A stretch of 21,168 nucleotides of DNA from a virus. Made by a program: the position numbers and the translations under genes. The stretch lies in the IMG/VR virus record IMGVR_UViG_3300032116_001531, positions 1 to 21,168 of that record; one strand, written 5' to 3'. This document shows, piece by piece, positions 1-6,798 of the stretch; position 1 is the stretch's first letter; the number at the start of each line of letters is the position of its first letter. The notes under the pieces were generated by a model. It made no database searches, was not told where the DNA came from, and was given only the letters and a program-made list of their open reading frames with translations.

Positions 1-807
1 ATTCTTCCAGAGCTGCGGCCCAATCAGCCAATCCGCATCGGATTGGCGCAGGATTTTCTGCGTTGCCACATCCGGGTGGAACAGGAGCATGGTCGCCCTT
101 TCCTGCTCCGTGCGGATCGTCTCCAGCTGCTCGGCCACGAAAGGCACCGCGAGCGCGCATTGGAACACGTTATTCTTGAAAATGTCGCAGTTGCCGGCGC
201 TCATCTGAAGGTCAAAACCTTCAACCCGCGATATCTGGAACGACAACACGCGCCCCTTGTCGGAGACGGCCGTTTCGGCCTTCAGTGAAGCGGTTGCGCC
301 GCCTGATACGGTGGCGGCCGCGCCGGCATCCGTGCGGACCAGCCGGAATTCTCTCAGCTCAAATTTCAAGCCAGGCGCGCGGGCGGCGCGGTAGGCACGC
401 GGCCTCGCATCGACCTGGAAAGCCGGGAGGGATTGCCATGCATCGGCGTTGCTGGCGCGCCATTCGAAACGAGCATTGATGGTCGCGGCGGCGGCAAGCG
501 TCGAAAAATCCACGAATTCGCACGTGACAGCAGCGCTGAGGACCGCCGAACAGAGCACCTCATCTTGCACAATCGTCGAGCTGGCATAGACCAATTGCGG
601 GGCGCTTGTTTCTGCAACAAGACCGCGCACGTAAGCCTCGAACACCGTGCCGGGCATGAGGTCGAACCCCCCTTGCGGCACCGGCTCCACGCGCATCATG
701 TAGGACGCGCCCGAAAAATAGGATTTCAGTTCGATGCGCCCGGCCGCTTCGGGCGAAATTTCGCCCGAATTGAAACTGGTTTTCAGCGTGCCAGGATTGA
801 AGGCCAT
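1..807 (-). CDS. Tail tubular protein B / stabilisation-like tail protein, 5' part (cut by window edge)
   Basis: This is an open frame of 269 codons with no stop before the window edge, so only the N-terminal part of the protein is visible. The ATG at 807 overlaps the TAA of the upstream gene by one base (TAATG), which points to translational coupling. Residues about 11-27 (SFNSGEISPEAAGRIEL) and 41-56 (EPVPQGGFDLMPGTVF) match the opening of the large tail or stabilisation proteins of podovirus-type phages, whose usual form is F-x-x-GE-(L/I)SP...GR-x-(D/E)L...PLPQGG...RPGT. These proteins form the lower part of the short tail beneath the portal and TtpA-like adaptor. The position directly after a TtpA-like gene supports this. 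The central part is less conserved and I assign no domains there. I am fairly sure of a tail structural role, less sure of the exact name. Confidence 0.72.
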   Translation of the reverse strand, partial: MAFNPGTLKTSFNSGEISPEAAGRIELKSYFSGASYMMRVEPVPQGGFDLMPGTVFEAYVRGLVAETSAPQLVYASSTIVQDEVLCSAVLSAAVTCEFVDFSTLAAAATINARFEWRASNADAWQSLPAFQVDARPRAYRAARAPGLKFELREFRLVRTDAGAAATVSGGATASLKAETAVSDKGRVLSFQISRVEGFDLQMSAGNCDIFKNNVFQCALAVPFVAEQLETIRTEQERATMLLFHPDVATQKILRQSDADWLIGPQLWKN

Positions 808-1421
808 TACGGGCGCACCAGGTTGAATTGATCCTGGATGAACATCGGCTGGCGATTGGCCCCGGCCGCCCCATCGAGCTTCGCTGCCTGACCCAGAAGG
901 CCACCAAGGCCGTCATCGCGGGCGGTTCCGATCGCCACGCGCTCCAGCTCTTGTGCAAGGGGGATTTGCTGCGCGGCGGCGAGTGCAAACCGCGATGCAA
1001 GCAGCGTCACGACCGCATCCAGAAAAACAGCTGGCCATAGATCGGGATCAAGCATCACCATGAACCGCGCATACACGTCCGGTTCATCACAAAAGAGAAA
1101 ACGGCCCTCCTGGCCGAAATCACGGACAAGGCTGTCAAGGTCTCGGGGATTGGTCATCACCCGCAACTGTTGCGATAGTCGCCCGCCCGGCAGATTGAAG
1201 GCATAGCGATAGCCGCCACGATAATCCTGCGTATCATCCCGATCGAGCCGATGCGTCTTCATGGCCCAATTCCATTCCTGACGTGACAGGCAGGACTTGA
1301 TGGTGCGTTCTGTCACAGAAACAGCAAGCTCGGCCTGTTCAGTCTCGGCGGCAAAATCCACATTGGGCAACCCGGCCATCCTGAAAGCCTGGTTTGCGAT
1401 CGTGTTGAAATCCAGCGGCAT
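807..1421 (-). CDS. Tail tubular protein A-like head-tail adaptor
   Basis: This 204-aa protein resembles the T7 gp11/TtpA class, which forms the ring joining the portal to the tail tube. Visible family traits are an N-terminal helical segment starting IANQAFRMAGLP, the middle 'EWNWAMKTHRL' and 'YRYAFNLPGGRLSQQLRV' segments (family form: HPWxFA...Y.Y..P.d.lRVL), and the C-terminal 'LWPAVFLDAVVTLLASRFALAA' segment (family form: FxxAxxxRLAxxLA). The ATG at 1421 is preceded by GGAG at a good distance (GGAGCGCTTGCG-ATG). The stop overlaps the start of the next tail gene. Its place between capsid and TtpB-like genes is the usual order in podoviruses. Confidence 0.78.
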   Translation of the reverse strand: MPLDFNTIANQAFRMAGLPNVDFAAETEQAELAVSVTERTIKSCLSRQEWNWAMKTHRLDRDDTQDYRGGYRYAFNLPGGRLSQQLRVMTNPRDLDSLVRDFGQEGRFLFCDEPDVYARFMVMLDPDLWPAVFLDAVVTLLASRFALAAAQQIPLAQELERVAIGTARDDGLGGLLGQAAKLDGAAGANRQPMFIQDQFNLVRP

Positions 1422-1475
1422 CGCAAGCGCTCCGGTAAGCGGGGAAGGGCGGCGGCCGAGGCCGCCGCCCGATCA

Positions 1476-1754
1476 TCAAGCCAGAATAGCCGCGACCACG
1501 GTGACGTTGCCTGTGGCAGGAACCGCCGTCACGTTGTAGAGCCCGCCCTTGTTGGAGGCGCAGCTGACTTCGATCTGGTCGCCTACGCGGAGCTGGTTGC
1601 GCGCCGCGTTGAAATAGCCGGCAGTAGCCACCACGGAGAAGGCATCAGCCGTGGCGTAGAAATATTTGGTAATCATCGTGGTGCTGGCTGTGCCATCCGT
1701 GTTGCCGCGCGGGGTCTGATACAGACGCACCAGGGAGCGAGGGGAATATGCCAT
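1476..1754 (-). CDS. Small capsid-associated protein (possible head decoration/fibre), function unproven
   Basis: This 92-aa protein has no catalytic motifs. It is rich in small and beta-forming residues, with a repeated V-x-A/G pattern, 'AGYFNAARNQLRVGDQIEVS' in the middle, and a C-terminal 'GNVTVVAAI' strand, so it is probably a compact beta-rich fold. The ATG at 1754 has a clear AAGGA 8 bases upstream. It lies 60 bp after the major capsid gene, the place where phages often keep a decoration or head-fibre protein. Small proteins of this kind next to capsid genes are common in prophages and usually annotated as hypothetical. The decoration role is inferred from position and composition only. 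Confidence 0.6.
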   Translation of the reverse strand: MAYSPRSLVRLYQTPRGNTDGTASTTMITKYFYATADAFSVVATAGYFNAARNQLRVGDQIEVSCASNKGGLYNVTAVPATGNVTVVAAILA

Positions 1755-1814
1755 GGTTGCATTCCTTGTTCGGGAGGGAAGAGGCGGCGCGCCGGCCGGC
1801 GCGCCGCGCGATCA

Positions 1815-2669
1815 TCAGACGGTGGTCGGCATCAGGCCGCGCACGCGCTTCACGCCGCCCGGCAGGATGACGCGCGCGCAGCCGGAAATGCTCTGGCCAA
1901 TATGCCAGGCCTTCTCGCGCGGGAGCCAATCGAGGCGCGCGCCCGTCAGTTCCTGCGTCACGCGGCCGACGCACCGCTTGTTCCACACGAAGAGATCGAT
2001 GTTGTTCGCAACCGGCGCGCGGCTGGTGAAGAACGAATTTTCCATGGGGAAATACGTCGTTCCCAGCCAGGTTCTCGCGCCGATCTTCTTCATGAACGGG
2101 CTGTCTCCCACGTAGTCGGACGAGGCAAACGACTGAATGTTCAGGAACCGCATCATGACGATGGGCGGCACCGCGCAGAAGTTCTCCGCCATGGAAAGCT
2201 GCGCGCCCGCGATGTTCGCCACCGCCGTTTGCGTCATCGCCAGCGTGATGGTGTCGCCACCGCCCGCAGCGCCGATGACTTCGACGCTCGCTTCCTGGGT
2301 GATCGCATCGAGCACGAAGTTGTCATACTGGCGGCCGATCGCTCGCTTGCCACTTTCCGTGAGAGCCGCCTGAAGGTTGGCGGAAATCTTGTTCGTGTCG
2401 CGGGTCTTGAATTCCGCATCCGCGTCGAAATCCAGGATCGTGGCGCTCACGCGATCGGTCTGAACGCCCATGAGGCCGACCTGGGAAATGCCCAGCGGAT
2501 GTTCAGTGGCGTCGGCGGCCGTAATGGTGTTCCAGAACACTTGGTTGCCCACGACCTCATCGGTATCCGTGGTCATGCCCTTGGTGAGAAAACCTTCGGA
2601 CTGAAGCGCGAGATTGACGTCCGAGGTATAGAACTGGTTGAACCAGGCCTGAATGTTGGGTGCCGACAT
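1815..2669 (-). CDS. Major capsid protein
   Basis: This 284-aa protein lies between the scaffold/Acb2-like genes and the tail adaptor genes, where the capsid gene is expected. Its features fit a HK97-fold coat protein without a long scaffolding delta domain: an early 'FYTSDVNLALQSEGFLTKGM' helical N-arm, a central helix-rich segment ('SANLQAALTESGKRAIGRQYDNFVLDAI' region), a 'PPIVMMRFLNIQSFASSDYVG' A-domain-like segment, and a late 'NIDLFVWNKRCVGRV' strand with a 'RVILPGGVKRV' tail. The ATG at 2669 has GGAG upstream (CGGAGAAACAAGCC-ATG). A separate scaffold gene (3207-4145) is consistent with this short capsid protein. The 143-bp gap upstream holds a strong hairpin and one copy of an 11-bp repeat, which may set its expression. 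Confidence 0.8.
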   Translation of the reverse strand: MSAPNIQAWFNQFYTSDVNLALQSEGFLTKGMTTDTDEVVGNQVFWNTITAADATEHPLGISQVGLMGVQTDRVSATILDFDADAEFKTRDTNKISANLQAALTESGKRAIGRQYDNFVLDAITQEASVEVIGAAGGGDTITLAMTQTAVANIAGAQLSMAENFCAVPPIVMMRFLNIQSFASSDYVGDSPFMKKIGARTWLGTTYFPMENSFFTSRAPVANNIDLFVWNKRCVGRVTQELTGARLDWLPREKAWHIGQSISGCARVILPGGVKRVRGLMPTTV

Positions 2670-2745
2670 GGCTTGTTTCTCCGGGTGAAAGAGTGTTTTC
2701 GCCCCGAACCGAGGGCCACGTTTCTACCCGGTGTCAGGCAGGTAT

Positions 2746-2793
2746 CGGCGCGGGTCCATTCCGGTGCTCGCCGGATATTGATGGCCCGCGCCG
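2746..2793. other. Strong hairpin between the acb2-like and capsid genes
   Basis: CGGCGCGGG (2746-2754) pairs with CCCGCGCCG (2785-2793). After one bulged T (2755), CCAT (2756-2759) pairs with ATGG (2781-2784), giving 13 bp in all. The loop holds a further CCGG/CCGG pair. No T-tract follows on the minus strand, so it is not a classical intrinsic terminator. It may attenuate transcription, mark a processing site or stabilise the capsid mRNA 5' end. Confidence 0.55.
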
Positions 2794-2795
2794 CC

Positions 2796-2806
2796 TGTTA
2801 AGTGGG
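2796..2806. repeat. 11-bp repeat TGTTAAGTGGG, copy 1
   Basis: First of three exact copies (others at 6532-6542 and 9598-9608), all in the same orientation. This one is in the gap between the acb2-like stop and the capsid start, next to a strong hairpin. On the transcribed (minus) strand it reads CCCACTTAACA. Its role is unknown: operator, promoter element or other protein-binding site are possible. Confidence 0.6.
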
Positions 2807-2812
2807 GAAGGC

Positions 2813-3163
2813 CTATGCCTTGGTCGCGGCCTTCACGGCATACATGGCGGCCGTCTCGACATTCGTGATGGCGATGGCCTTGAGGCGCGCGCGCTCGGCA
2901 TTCACCGCCTGATGCTCGGCATTGGCCAAGCCGATATCCGTTGGGACCGACTCGATCAGATCGATAAGAGCGGCGGCCTGGCGCTTGATGGCATCGACCA
3001 GCTCGCTTTTGCTCGGGTTGAAAGTGACGCCCACGCGATATTCGCCCAGCGTCAGCGGCTCGCGCTCGGCCCGTTCGGCCGGCTCGGGAAGAACCGGATC
3101 GACCACGGGCAGATCATGAGCCGGGTCTTGCTTGGGCGTGGAATTGTCGGCTTTCTTCGTCAT
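2813..3163 (-). CDS. acb2: Acb2/Tad1-hairpin family protein, probable cyclic-nucleotide sponge (anti-CBASS)
   Basis: This 116-aa protein starts at the ATG at 3163, chosen because GGGAG lies 9 bases upstream; a TTG at 3193 in the same frame is less likely. Residues 1-36 form a charged, Pro-rich linker (VDPVLPEPAERAER). Residues 38-70 (LGEYRVGVTFNPSK...VDAIKRQAAALIDLI) and 93-116 (RLKAIAITNVETAAMYAVKAATKA) match the two helical halves of small phage proteins now called Acb2/Tad1-hairpin domain proteins: Y-R-x-G-x-x-FNPS...VD-x-IK...A-x-L-ID, then a region ending in (T/A)-E-x-AAM-x-AVKAAT. Characterised Acb2 binds cyclic di- and trinucleotides made by CBASS cyclases and so blocks effector activation. 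Y42 and K60 are my candidates for the ligand-binding Tyr and Lys. The position beside scaffold and capsid fits what I recall of other acb2 genes. The family call is from recognised pattern, not a search; sponge activity is inferred. Confidence 0.7.
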   Translation of the reverse strand: MTKKADNSTPKQDPAHDLPVVDPVLPEPAERAEREPLTLGEYRVGVTFNPSKSELVDAIKRQAAALIDLIESVPTDIGLANAEHQAVNAERARLKAIAITNVETAAMYAVKAATKA

Positions 3164-3206
3164 GGTGGGATACTCCCTGGGGTGATGCGGCAATCAGGCC
3201 GCGCTG

Positions 3207-4145
3207 TCAGCTCACGCCCTTGAGCGCGAGAATGCGGTTCTGCACATCGAGGCGATATTTCGGATCGTCGCGATACTTGTCGGATGCTCGCGCCTTCTCC
3301 AGATCGGCAAGCTCCTGCGCCTGTCCGCCCAGCGCACCGTTCAGCGCGAGGCCGTCGCCGCGCACCATGTTCATGATGAATTCGATGGCCATGATGCCGC
3401 CGGCCGTATCCGTGAGGCTCGCCAACTGATCGACGGACTTCGCGGGCATGCCATGCCGCTCCAGCGTGCGGGTGAATTCGACGGCCGTGTTGATGCGCGC
3501 TTCGATAGCCGCCTTCTTGTCGGCATCGCTGAGCCCCAGCGCATCAACCGGCAAAAGCTGCGCCCTTTCCGCCTCGGTATTGATCGCCGGCTGAAGATCG
3601 AAGGTCTGCACGACATTCTCCAGAATGCCGTTCAGCAGGCGCGCCCCCTGCAACTTGCCGACACCCTCATTCTTGAAGACATCGAGCACGGCCGAGACCA
3701 GTTTCTGATCCTGTTCGCCGCCCGTGAAGAAATCGGCGGCCAGTTTCTCGGTCGGCTTGTAGGCGTATTCGGCGGCATCGGCCGGCGCGAGCCCATGCTT
3801 GGCAATATGCTCGCGGAACCCCTTCTGGCTGTCCAGCAGCCGATCGAGCGTTTCGCTCACATCCTTGCCCCGATATGCCTCGGGCACGCGCTCCAGCAGC
3901 TTCACGAGATCGGGCGAAAGGCCATTGGCCTTTCCGGCATCCGGCTTGCCCGGATCGGCCTTGCTTTTGTCGGCATCGGCGGCGGCGCTGCCAGCGGGAA
4001 GGGAGCCACCCGCCTTGTCGCCGCCGCCTTTGGGCTCCGGTTGCCCGGTGCCAGCCGCCGCGCTTGCCTTCGCGCCGGCCCCTTCCGCGCCGGCCCCAGC
4101 CGGTTGACCACCCGACGCGGGATCGGAATTGAGATTGTCCGTCAT
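3207..4145 (-). CDS. Capsid scaffolding protein
   Basis: This 312-aa protein fits a podovirus scaffold. Residues 1-75 are a low-complexity Gly/Ala/Lys/Pro linker (ASGGQPAGAGAEGAGAK...). The rest is predicted mainly helical and highly charged, with a C-terminal 'LEKARASDKYRDDPKYRLDVQNRI' segment that looks like the coat-binding helix-loop-helix end of many scaffold proteins. Scaffolds fill the procapsid interior, direct coat assembly and then leave. The ATG at 4145 has GGGAG 6 bases upstream. The order portal, Bbp19-like, scaffold, (Acb2-like), capsid agrees with the role. There is no sign of a protease domain. Confidence 0.72.
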   Translation of the reverse strand: MTDNLNSDPASGGQPAGAGAEGAGAKASAAAGTGQPEPKGGGDKAGGSLPAGSAAADADKSKADPGKPDAGKANGLSPDLVKLLERVPEAYRGKDVSETLDRLLDSQKGFREHIAKHGLAPADAAEYAYKPTEKLAADFFTGGEQDQKLVSAVLDVFKNEGVGKLQGARLLNGILENVVQTFDLQPAINTEAERAQLLPVDALGLSDADKKAAIEARINTAVEFTRTLERHGMPAKSVDQLASLTDTAGGIMAIEFIMNMVRGDGLALNGALGGQAQELADLEKARASDKYRDDPKYRLDVQNRILALKGVS

Positions 4146-4156
4146 GTGTTGCTCCC

Positions 4157-4552
4157 TCAGAAAATGATGCTGTCCGTGCGAGACAGCGGCGGTTGCTCAT
4201 TCGCCGCGCGGATGAGGTTCATGAGCGCCAGAACCATGCTGTTCTGGCCCTCGCGATACAGGGCGAGATCGGTCGCGGCCTCGCGGTTGAGGCTGTTTGT
4301 GGTCAGAAGGCGCACTTGCTGGCCAAGGGTCTTTTGCTGAAGCCATGCCAGAAGGCGCTGGCCTTCCTCGGTGACAAAGAGCCGTTGCACATCATCCAGG
4401 ATCGGATCACGTTTCCGAGCCTCGGACTGAATGTCCTCGACAGCCGCTTCCAGCGGCGAACGCCATTCCGGCAATCCCTCGGACGGCGTGACCGGGCGCG
4501 TTGTGTCAGCAACGGGGATCGCAATGCGTTCTCGGTCGCGACGGCGTTTCAT
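4157..4552 (-). CDS. Bbp19-like phage protein between portal and scaffold
   Basis: This 131-aa protein has a basic N-terminus (MKRRRDRERI), a Pro-rich linker, and a helical core at residues 55-116 containing 'RLFVTEEGQRLLAWLQQKTL' and 'ALYREGQNSMVLALMNLI'. That layout (F-x-(T/S)-x-EG-x-(R/V)-L...REG-x-x-x-(V/L)-x-x-x-x-(N/I)) matches the small domain family named after Bordetella phage BPP-1 Bbp19. The function of the family is not established; its genes lie among head assembly genes. The ATG at 4552 overlaps the portal stop (ATGA), so translation is probably coupled. Confidence 0.55.
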   Translation of the reverse strand: MKRRRDRERIAIPVADTTRPVTPSEGLPEWRSPLEAAVEDIQSEARKRDPILDDVQRLFVTEEGQRLLAWLQQKTLGQQVRLLTTNSLNREAATDLALYREGQNSMVLALMNLIRAANEQPPLSRTDSIIF

Positions 4553-6141
4553 GTGGCGGTTCCGGGCGCGGGCGGTTGCGGCGGGGGCGCGGCGGCGGCG
4601 GCCTGCGCCTGCACGGCGGCTGCGGCAGCGGCCAGCTTCTGCTGGCGGTAGGCCACGCGCTCATCCACGTTCTTGGTGAACTCCGTGAGAACGCCCGTTT
4701 CGTAGGCGACAGCCTCATAGAGCGCGTCACGATCAATGTATTCGTCAGGATCGCCGCCCGTCTGCTGGAGCATCCCGAGATAATTAAAAGCCGGCTCGAA
4801 TTGCTGCACGCGCATGGCCGCAGCCAGCGGCGACAGCACATCGAGTTGCATCAGCATCTGGTCAAATTCAATCTTGCGCGGGATCAGGCCAAGGTTGAAC
4901 GCAATTTCCACCCCGCGCCAGAACAGTTTCGGCACGAATTCCTCAACCATCCGGCCGTAAGCGCCACGGTAGGAACGCAGCTGCTCCTTTTCGCGCACCA
5001 TATATTCGGTCGCGGAGCCCGGCGTTGTGCCACCGGCCGGCAATTGCTGGCGCTGGAGGCCGGTCGCAATCTGCTGGCGCAGCTCGGTCGTGAGCTGGCC
5101 ACCGAGATCGGTGCGGCCGGTTGCGGGATCAAGCCGGGCGATATCCGGCCCGAACATGCCGCCCGTATTGTCCACCTTCCACATCGCGCCAGGTGCCAGC
5201 GCGGCGGTATCGGGATTGAATGAACCGTTCTTGCGATACATCCAGATGCCCAGCATCTGAATGGCAAAGCTCTTGAGCTGCAATTCCTGCGCGCTGTTGA
5301 GAACCTTGATCGTCGGCAGAAGCGTGAGGATCGGCCCGCGACCATAGGCCTCGCCCGGCACGCGCTGGAATGGCATGAGAATGACGGGACAGGTTTTGAA
5401 GACCTTTTGCCACACCGCACCTTCTTGGCCACCGGGACCGGTGAGATAAACGAACATATCCCAGGCGAGGCCAGAGGCGCGGCGCACGAAGCATTGTTCG
5501 ATTTCAACGCGATCCTGCGGCTTGTCACGCAAGGCATCAAGCCATTCGGTGGAAAATCGGGCGCGCGGGAAAGCTTCATGAATGGCTTTCCGGCTCAACA
5601 TCTGTTTCCAGCAAATGAGCGTTTCGCGGCCGAACATATCGACCTCGGTCGCGATTTGCTCGATCGGGATGGAGGCGAACAAGGCCGGCATGCGCGGCGT
5701 GCCTTCCAACATGAGGATGGCCCCGGTTGAAACGTGGCTGTCGATGCAGACTTCCAGCAAGGCCGACGAGAAGTTGCCGCCCAGGAACATGGCGTTCACA
5801 ACATCGTTGCCGTCCTGGAGCATCGTGGCGACGGCATCGGCTTTGCGCTGGCCATCTGTGGCGGCCATGATGCGGTTGCGCACAAGCCGGCTCATGCGCA
5901 AGCGGGCCAGGGGCTGGCCGGGTGGCGCGATATCGTCGCGAAGCTGCGCGGCCGAGGCAAATACCAGATTGGCGGCTGTGGCATCGTGCAGCTTCACCGC
6001 CCGTTGCGCGCCATCCGCCACCCGCCCGACCGGCTGACGGTTCGGGATGGCGTAATCATACGCCTCCTGAATGATCCGGTTCCAGTGGTCCTTGTTGGCC
6101 CAGGCCAGCGCGCGGCGCGCCTTGAGTGCGTCCGTGCTCAT
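4549..6141 (-). CDS. Portal protein (T7-type head-to-tail connector)
   Basis: This 530-aa protein has the length and layout of T7 gp8-type connectors, the dodecameric ring at the capsid vertex through which DNA is packaged and ejected. Visible family features are an N-terminal helical region with 'WNRIIQEAYDYAIPNR', a 'FLGGNFSSALLEVCIDSHVSTGAIL' helix then strand, a clip region around 'PVILMPFQRVPGEAYGRGPI', the following 'LPTIKVLNSAQELQLKSFAI' helix, and the late 'GTTPGSATEYMVREKEQLRS' segment (family: ATE-(V/I)...). The C-terminus is an Ala/Gln/Pro-rich tail (AAAAAAVQAQAAAAAPPPQPP). The ATG at 6141 overlaps the preceding gene's stop (ATGA) and its own stop overlaps the Bbp19-like start. Confidence 0.88.
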   Translation of the reverse strand: MSTDALKARRALAWANKDHWNRIIQEAYDYAIPNRQPVGRVADGAQRAVKLHDATAANLVFASAAQLRDDIAPPGQPLARLRMSRLVRNRIMAATDGQRKADAVATMLQDGNDVVNAMFLGGNFSSALLEVCIDSHVSTGAILMLEGTPRMPALFASIPIEQIATEVDMFGRETLICWKQMLSRKAIHEAFPRARFSTEWLDALRDKPQDRVEIEQCFVRRASGLAWDMFVYLTGPGGQEGAVWQKVFKTCPVILMPFQRVPGEAYGRGPILTLLPTIKVLNSAQELQLKSFAIQMLGIWMYRKNGSFNPDTAALAPGAMWKVDNTGGMFGPDIARLDPATGRTDLGGQLTTELRQQIATGLQRQQLPAGGTTPGSATEYMVREKEQLRSYRGAYGRMVEEFVPKLFWRGVEIAFNLGLIPRKIEFDQMLMQLDVLSPLAAAMRVQQFEPAFNYLGMLQQTGGDPDEYIDRDALYEAVAYETGVLTEFTKNVDERVAYRQQKLAAAAAAVQAQAAAAAPPPQPPAPGTAT

Positions 6142-6380
6142 CCGAGCGTTGCCTTGCCCTTGTCAGCATCGAGAAGACGGGAACCCTGCCGACGCTTCGA
6201 AGCCCGGCCCTGCGCCTCCGCAGAGGCGCGGGACTGCTCATTCACGGTCTGCTGCTGCGCGACTTGCGACACCTGCTGTTGTAGTTGCGCCTGTTGCGAC
6301 GCCTGCTTCTGGCTTTTGCTTGCGCCCCCGCCGAACAGGGAGCCGAGCGATCCGAGACTTTTCTTGACGATTTTCGCCAT
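6138..6380 (-). CDS. Small Gln/Ala-rich basic phage protein
   Basis: This 80-aa protein has a Gly/Leu-rich start (KKSLGSLGSLFGGGASK), a Gln-rich middle (QQAQLQQQVSQVAQQQ) and a basic end (RASKRRQGSRLLD). It has no recognised domain. Similar short Gln-rich ORFs are common between terminase and portal in podovirus-like prophages; the function is unknown. The ATG at 6380 has GGAGG 7 bases upstream, a better signal than most genes here, and the stop overlaps the portal start (ATGA). Its first 143 bases lie inside the 3' end of the gp13-like gene in another frame. Both frames look used. Confidence 0.62.
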   Translation of the reverse strand: MAKIVKKSLGSLGSLFGGGASKSQKQASQQAQLQQQVSQVAQQQTVNEQSRASAEAQGRASKRRQGSRLLDADKGKATLG

Positions 6381-6798
6381 CGCGCGACCTCCAGACGAAG
6401 GTTTCGAGAGCCGGAAAATCGGGATCGACCGGGCGCATGCCGATGAGACGGTGCAGCTTGCGGCCCGGTATCCACCCTTGTTCGGTTCTGGAAACCACAG
6501 CGACGGGCGCAGATTGCGCGAGGCGGCGCATTGTTAAGTGGGCAAGCCGCACCAGAAATCGCACGGTCGCTGTTGGCAGATCAGGCCGGGAGAAGGTCCA
6601 CAACTCGAAAGCGGTTTCACCTTCCGGTGTTTGCCCCAGAGGCCAGAAGCCGATCACGGCCGCCAATCCCTCAGCATCATCCACAGCCGCCATTTCCGAG
6701 CGGAAGCACTGGAGCGCCAGCGTGCGGCTTTCGCGCCGCCGCATCCGGGGAGCGGCCAGCGCATGAACATCATGGATCGAACCCGCGCGCACCTGCAT
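6238..6798 (-). CDS. T7 gp13-like / GNAT-like fold protein
   Basis: This 186-aa protein starts with V-R-A-G-S-I-x-D-V-x-A-L-A, as in GNAT N-acetyltransferases and in the related T7 gp13 internal virion protein family. It continues with a 'GLAAVIGFWPL' strand, 'FELWTFSRPDLPTATVRFLVRLAHLTM' (strand then helix), 'APVAVVSRTEQGWIPGRKLHRLIGM' (the usual 'WL..LGF' position), and 'LETFVWRS' as the last core strand. Residues after about 150 are basic and low-complexity, overlap the small Gln-rich gene, and may be unstructured. No clear acetyl-CoA binding R/Q-x-x-G-x-G/A loop is visible, so catalytic activity is doubtful. The ATG at 6798 overlaps the large terminase stop (TGATG). Confidence 0.62.
   Translation of the reverse strand: MQVRAGSIHDVHALAAPRMRRRESRTLALQCFRSEMAAVDDAEGLAAVIGFWPLGQTPEGETAFELWTFSRPDLPTATVRFLVRLAHLTMRRLAQSAPVAVVSRTEQGWIPGRKLHRLIGMRPVDPDFPALETFVWRSRDGENRQEKSRIARLPVRRGRKQKPEAGVATGATTTAGVASRAAADRE
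6532..6542. repeat. 11-bp repeat TGTTAAGTGGG, copy 2 (inside the gp13-like gene)
   Basis: Exact second copy, same orientation as the others. It is inside coding sequence and forces His-Leu-Thr codons CAC TTA ACA; TTA is a rare codon in this GC-rich DNA. Keeping it within a gene suggests a DNA- or RNA-level role. Confidence 0.6.

Noticed and set aside
1902-2801. Long plus-strand frame opposite the capsid gene (299 codons)
   Set aside because: It lies antisense to a well supported capsid gene, has Arg/His-rich composition typical of antisense reading in GC-rich DNA, and has no ribosome binding site.
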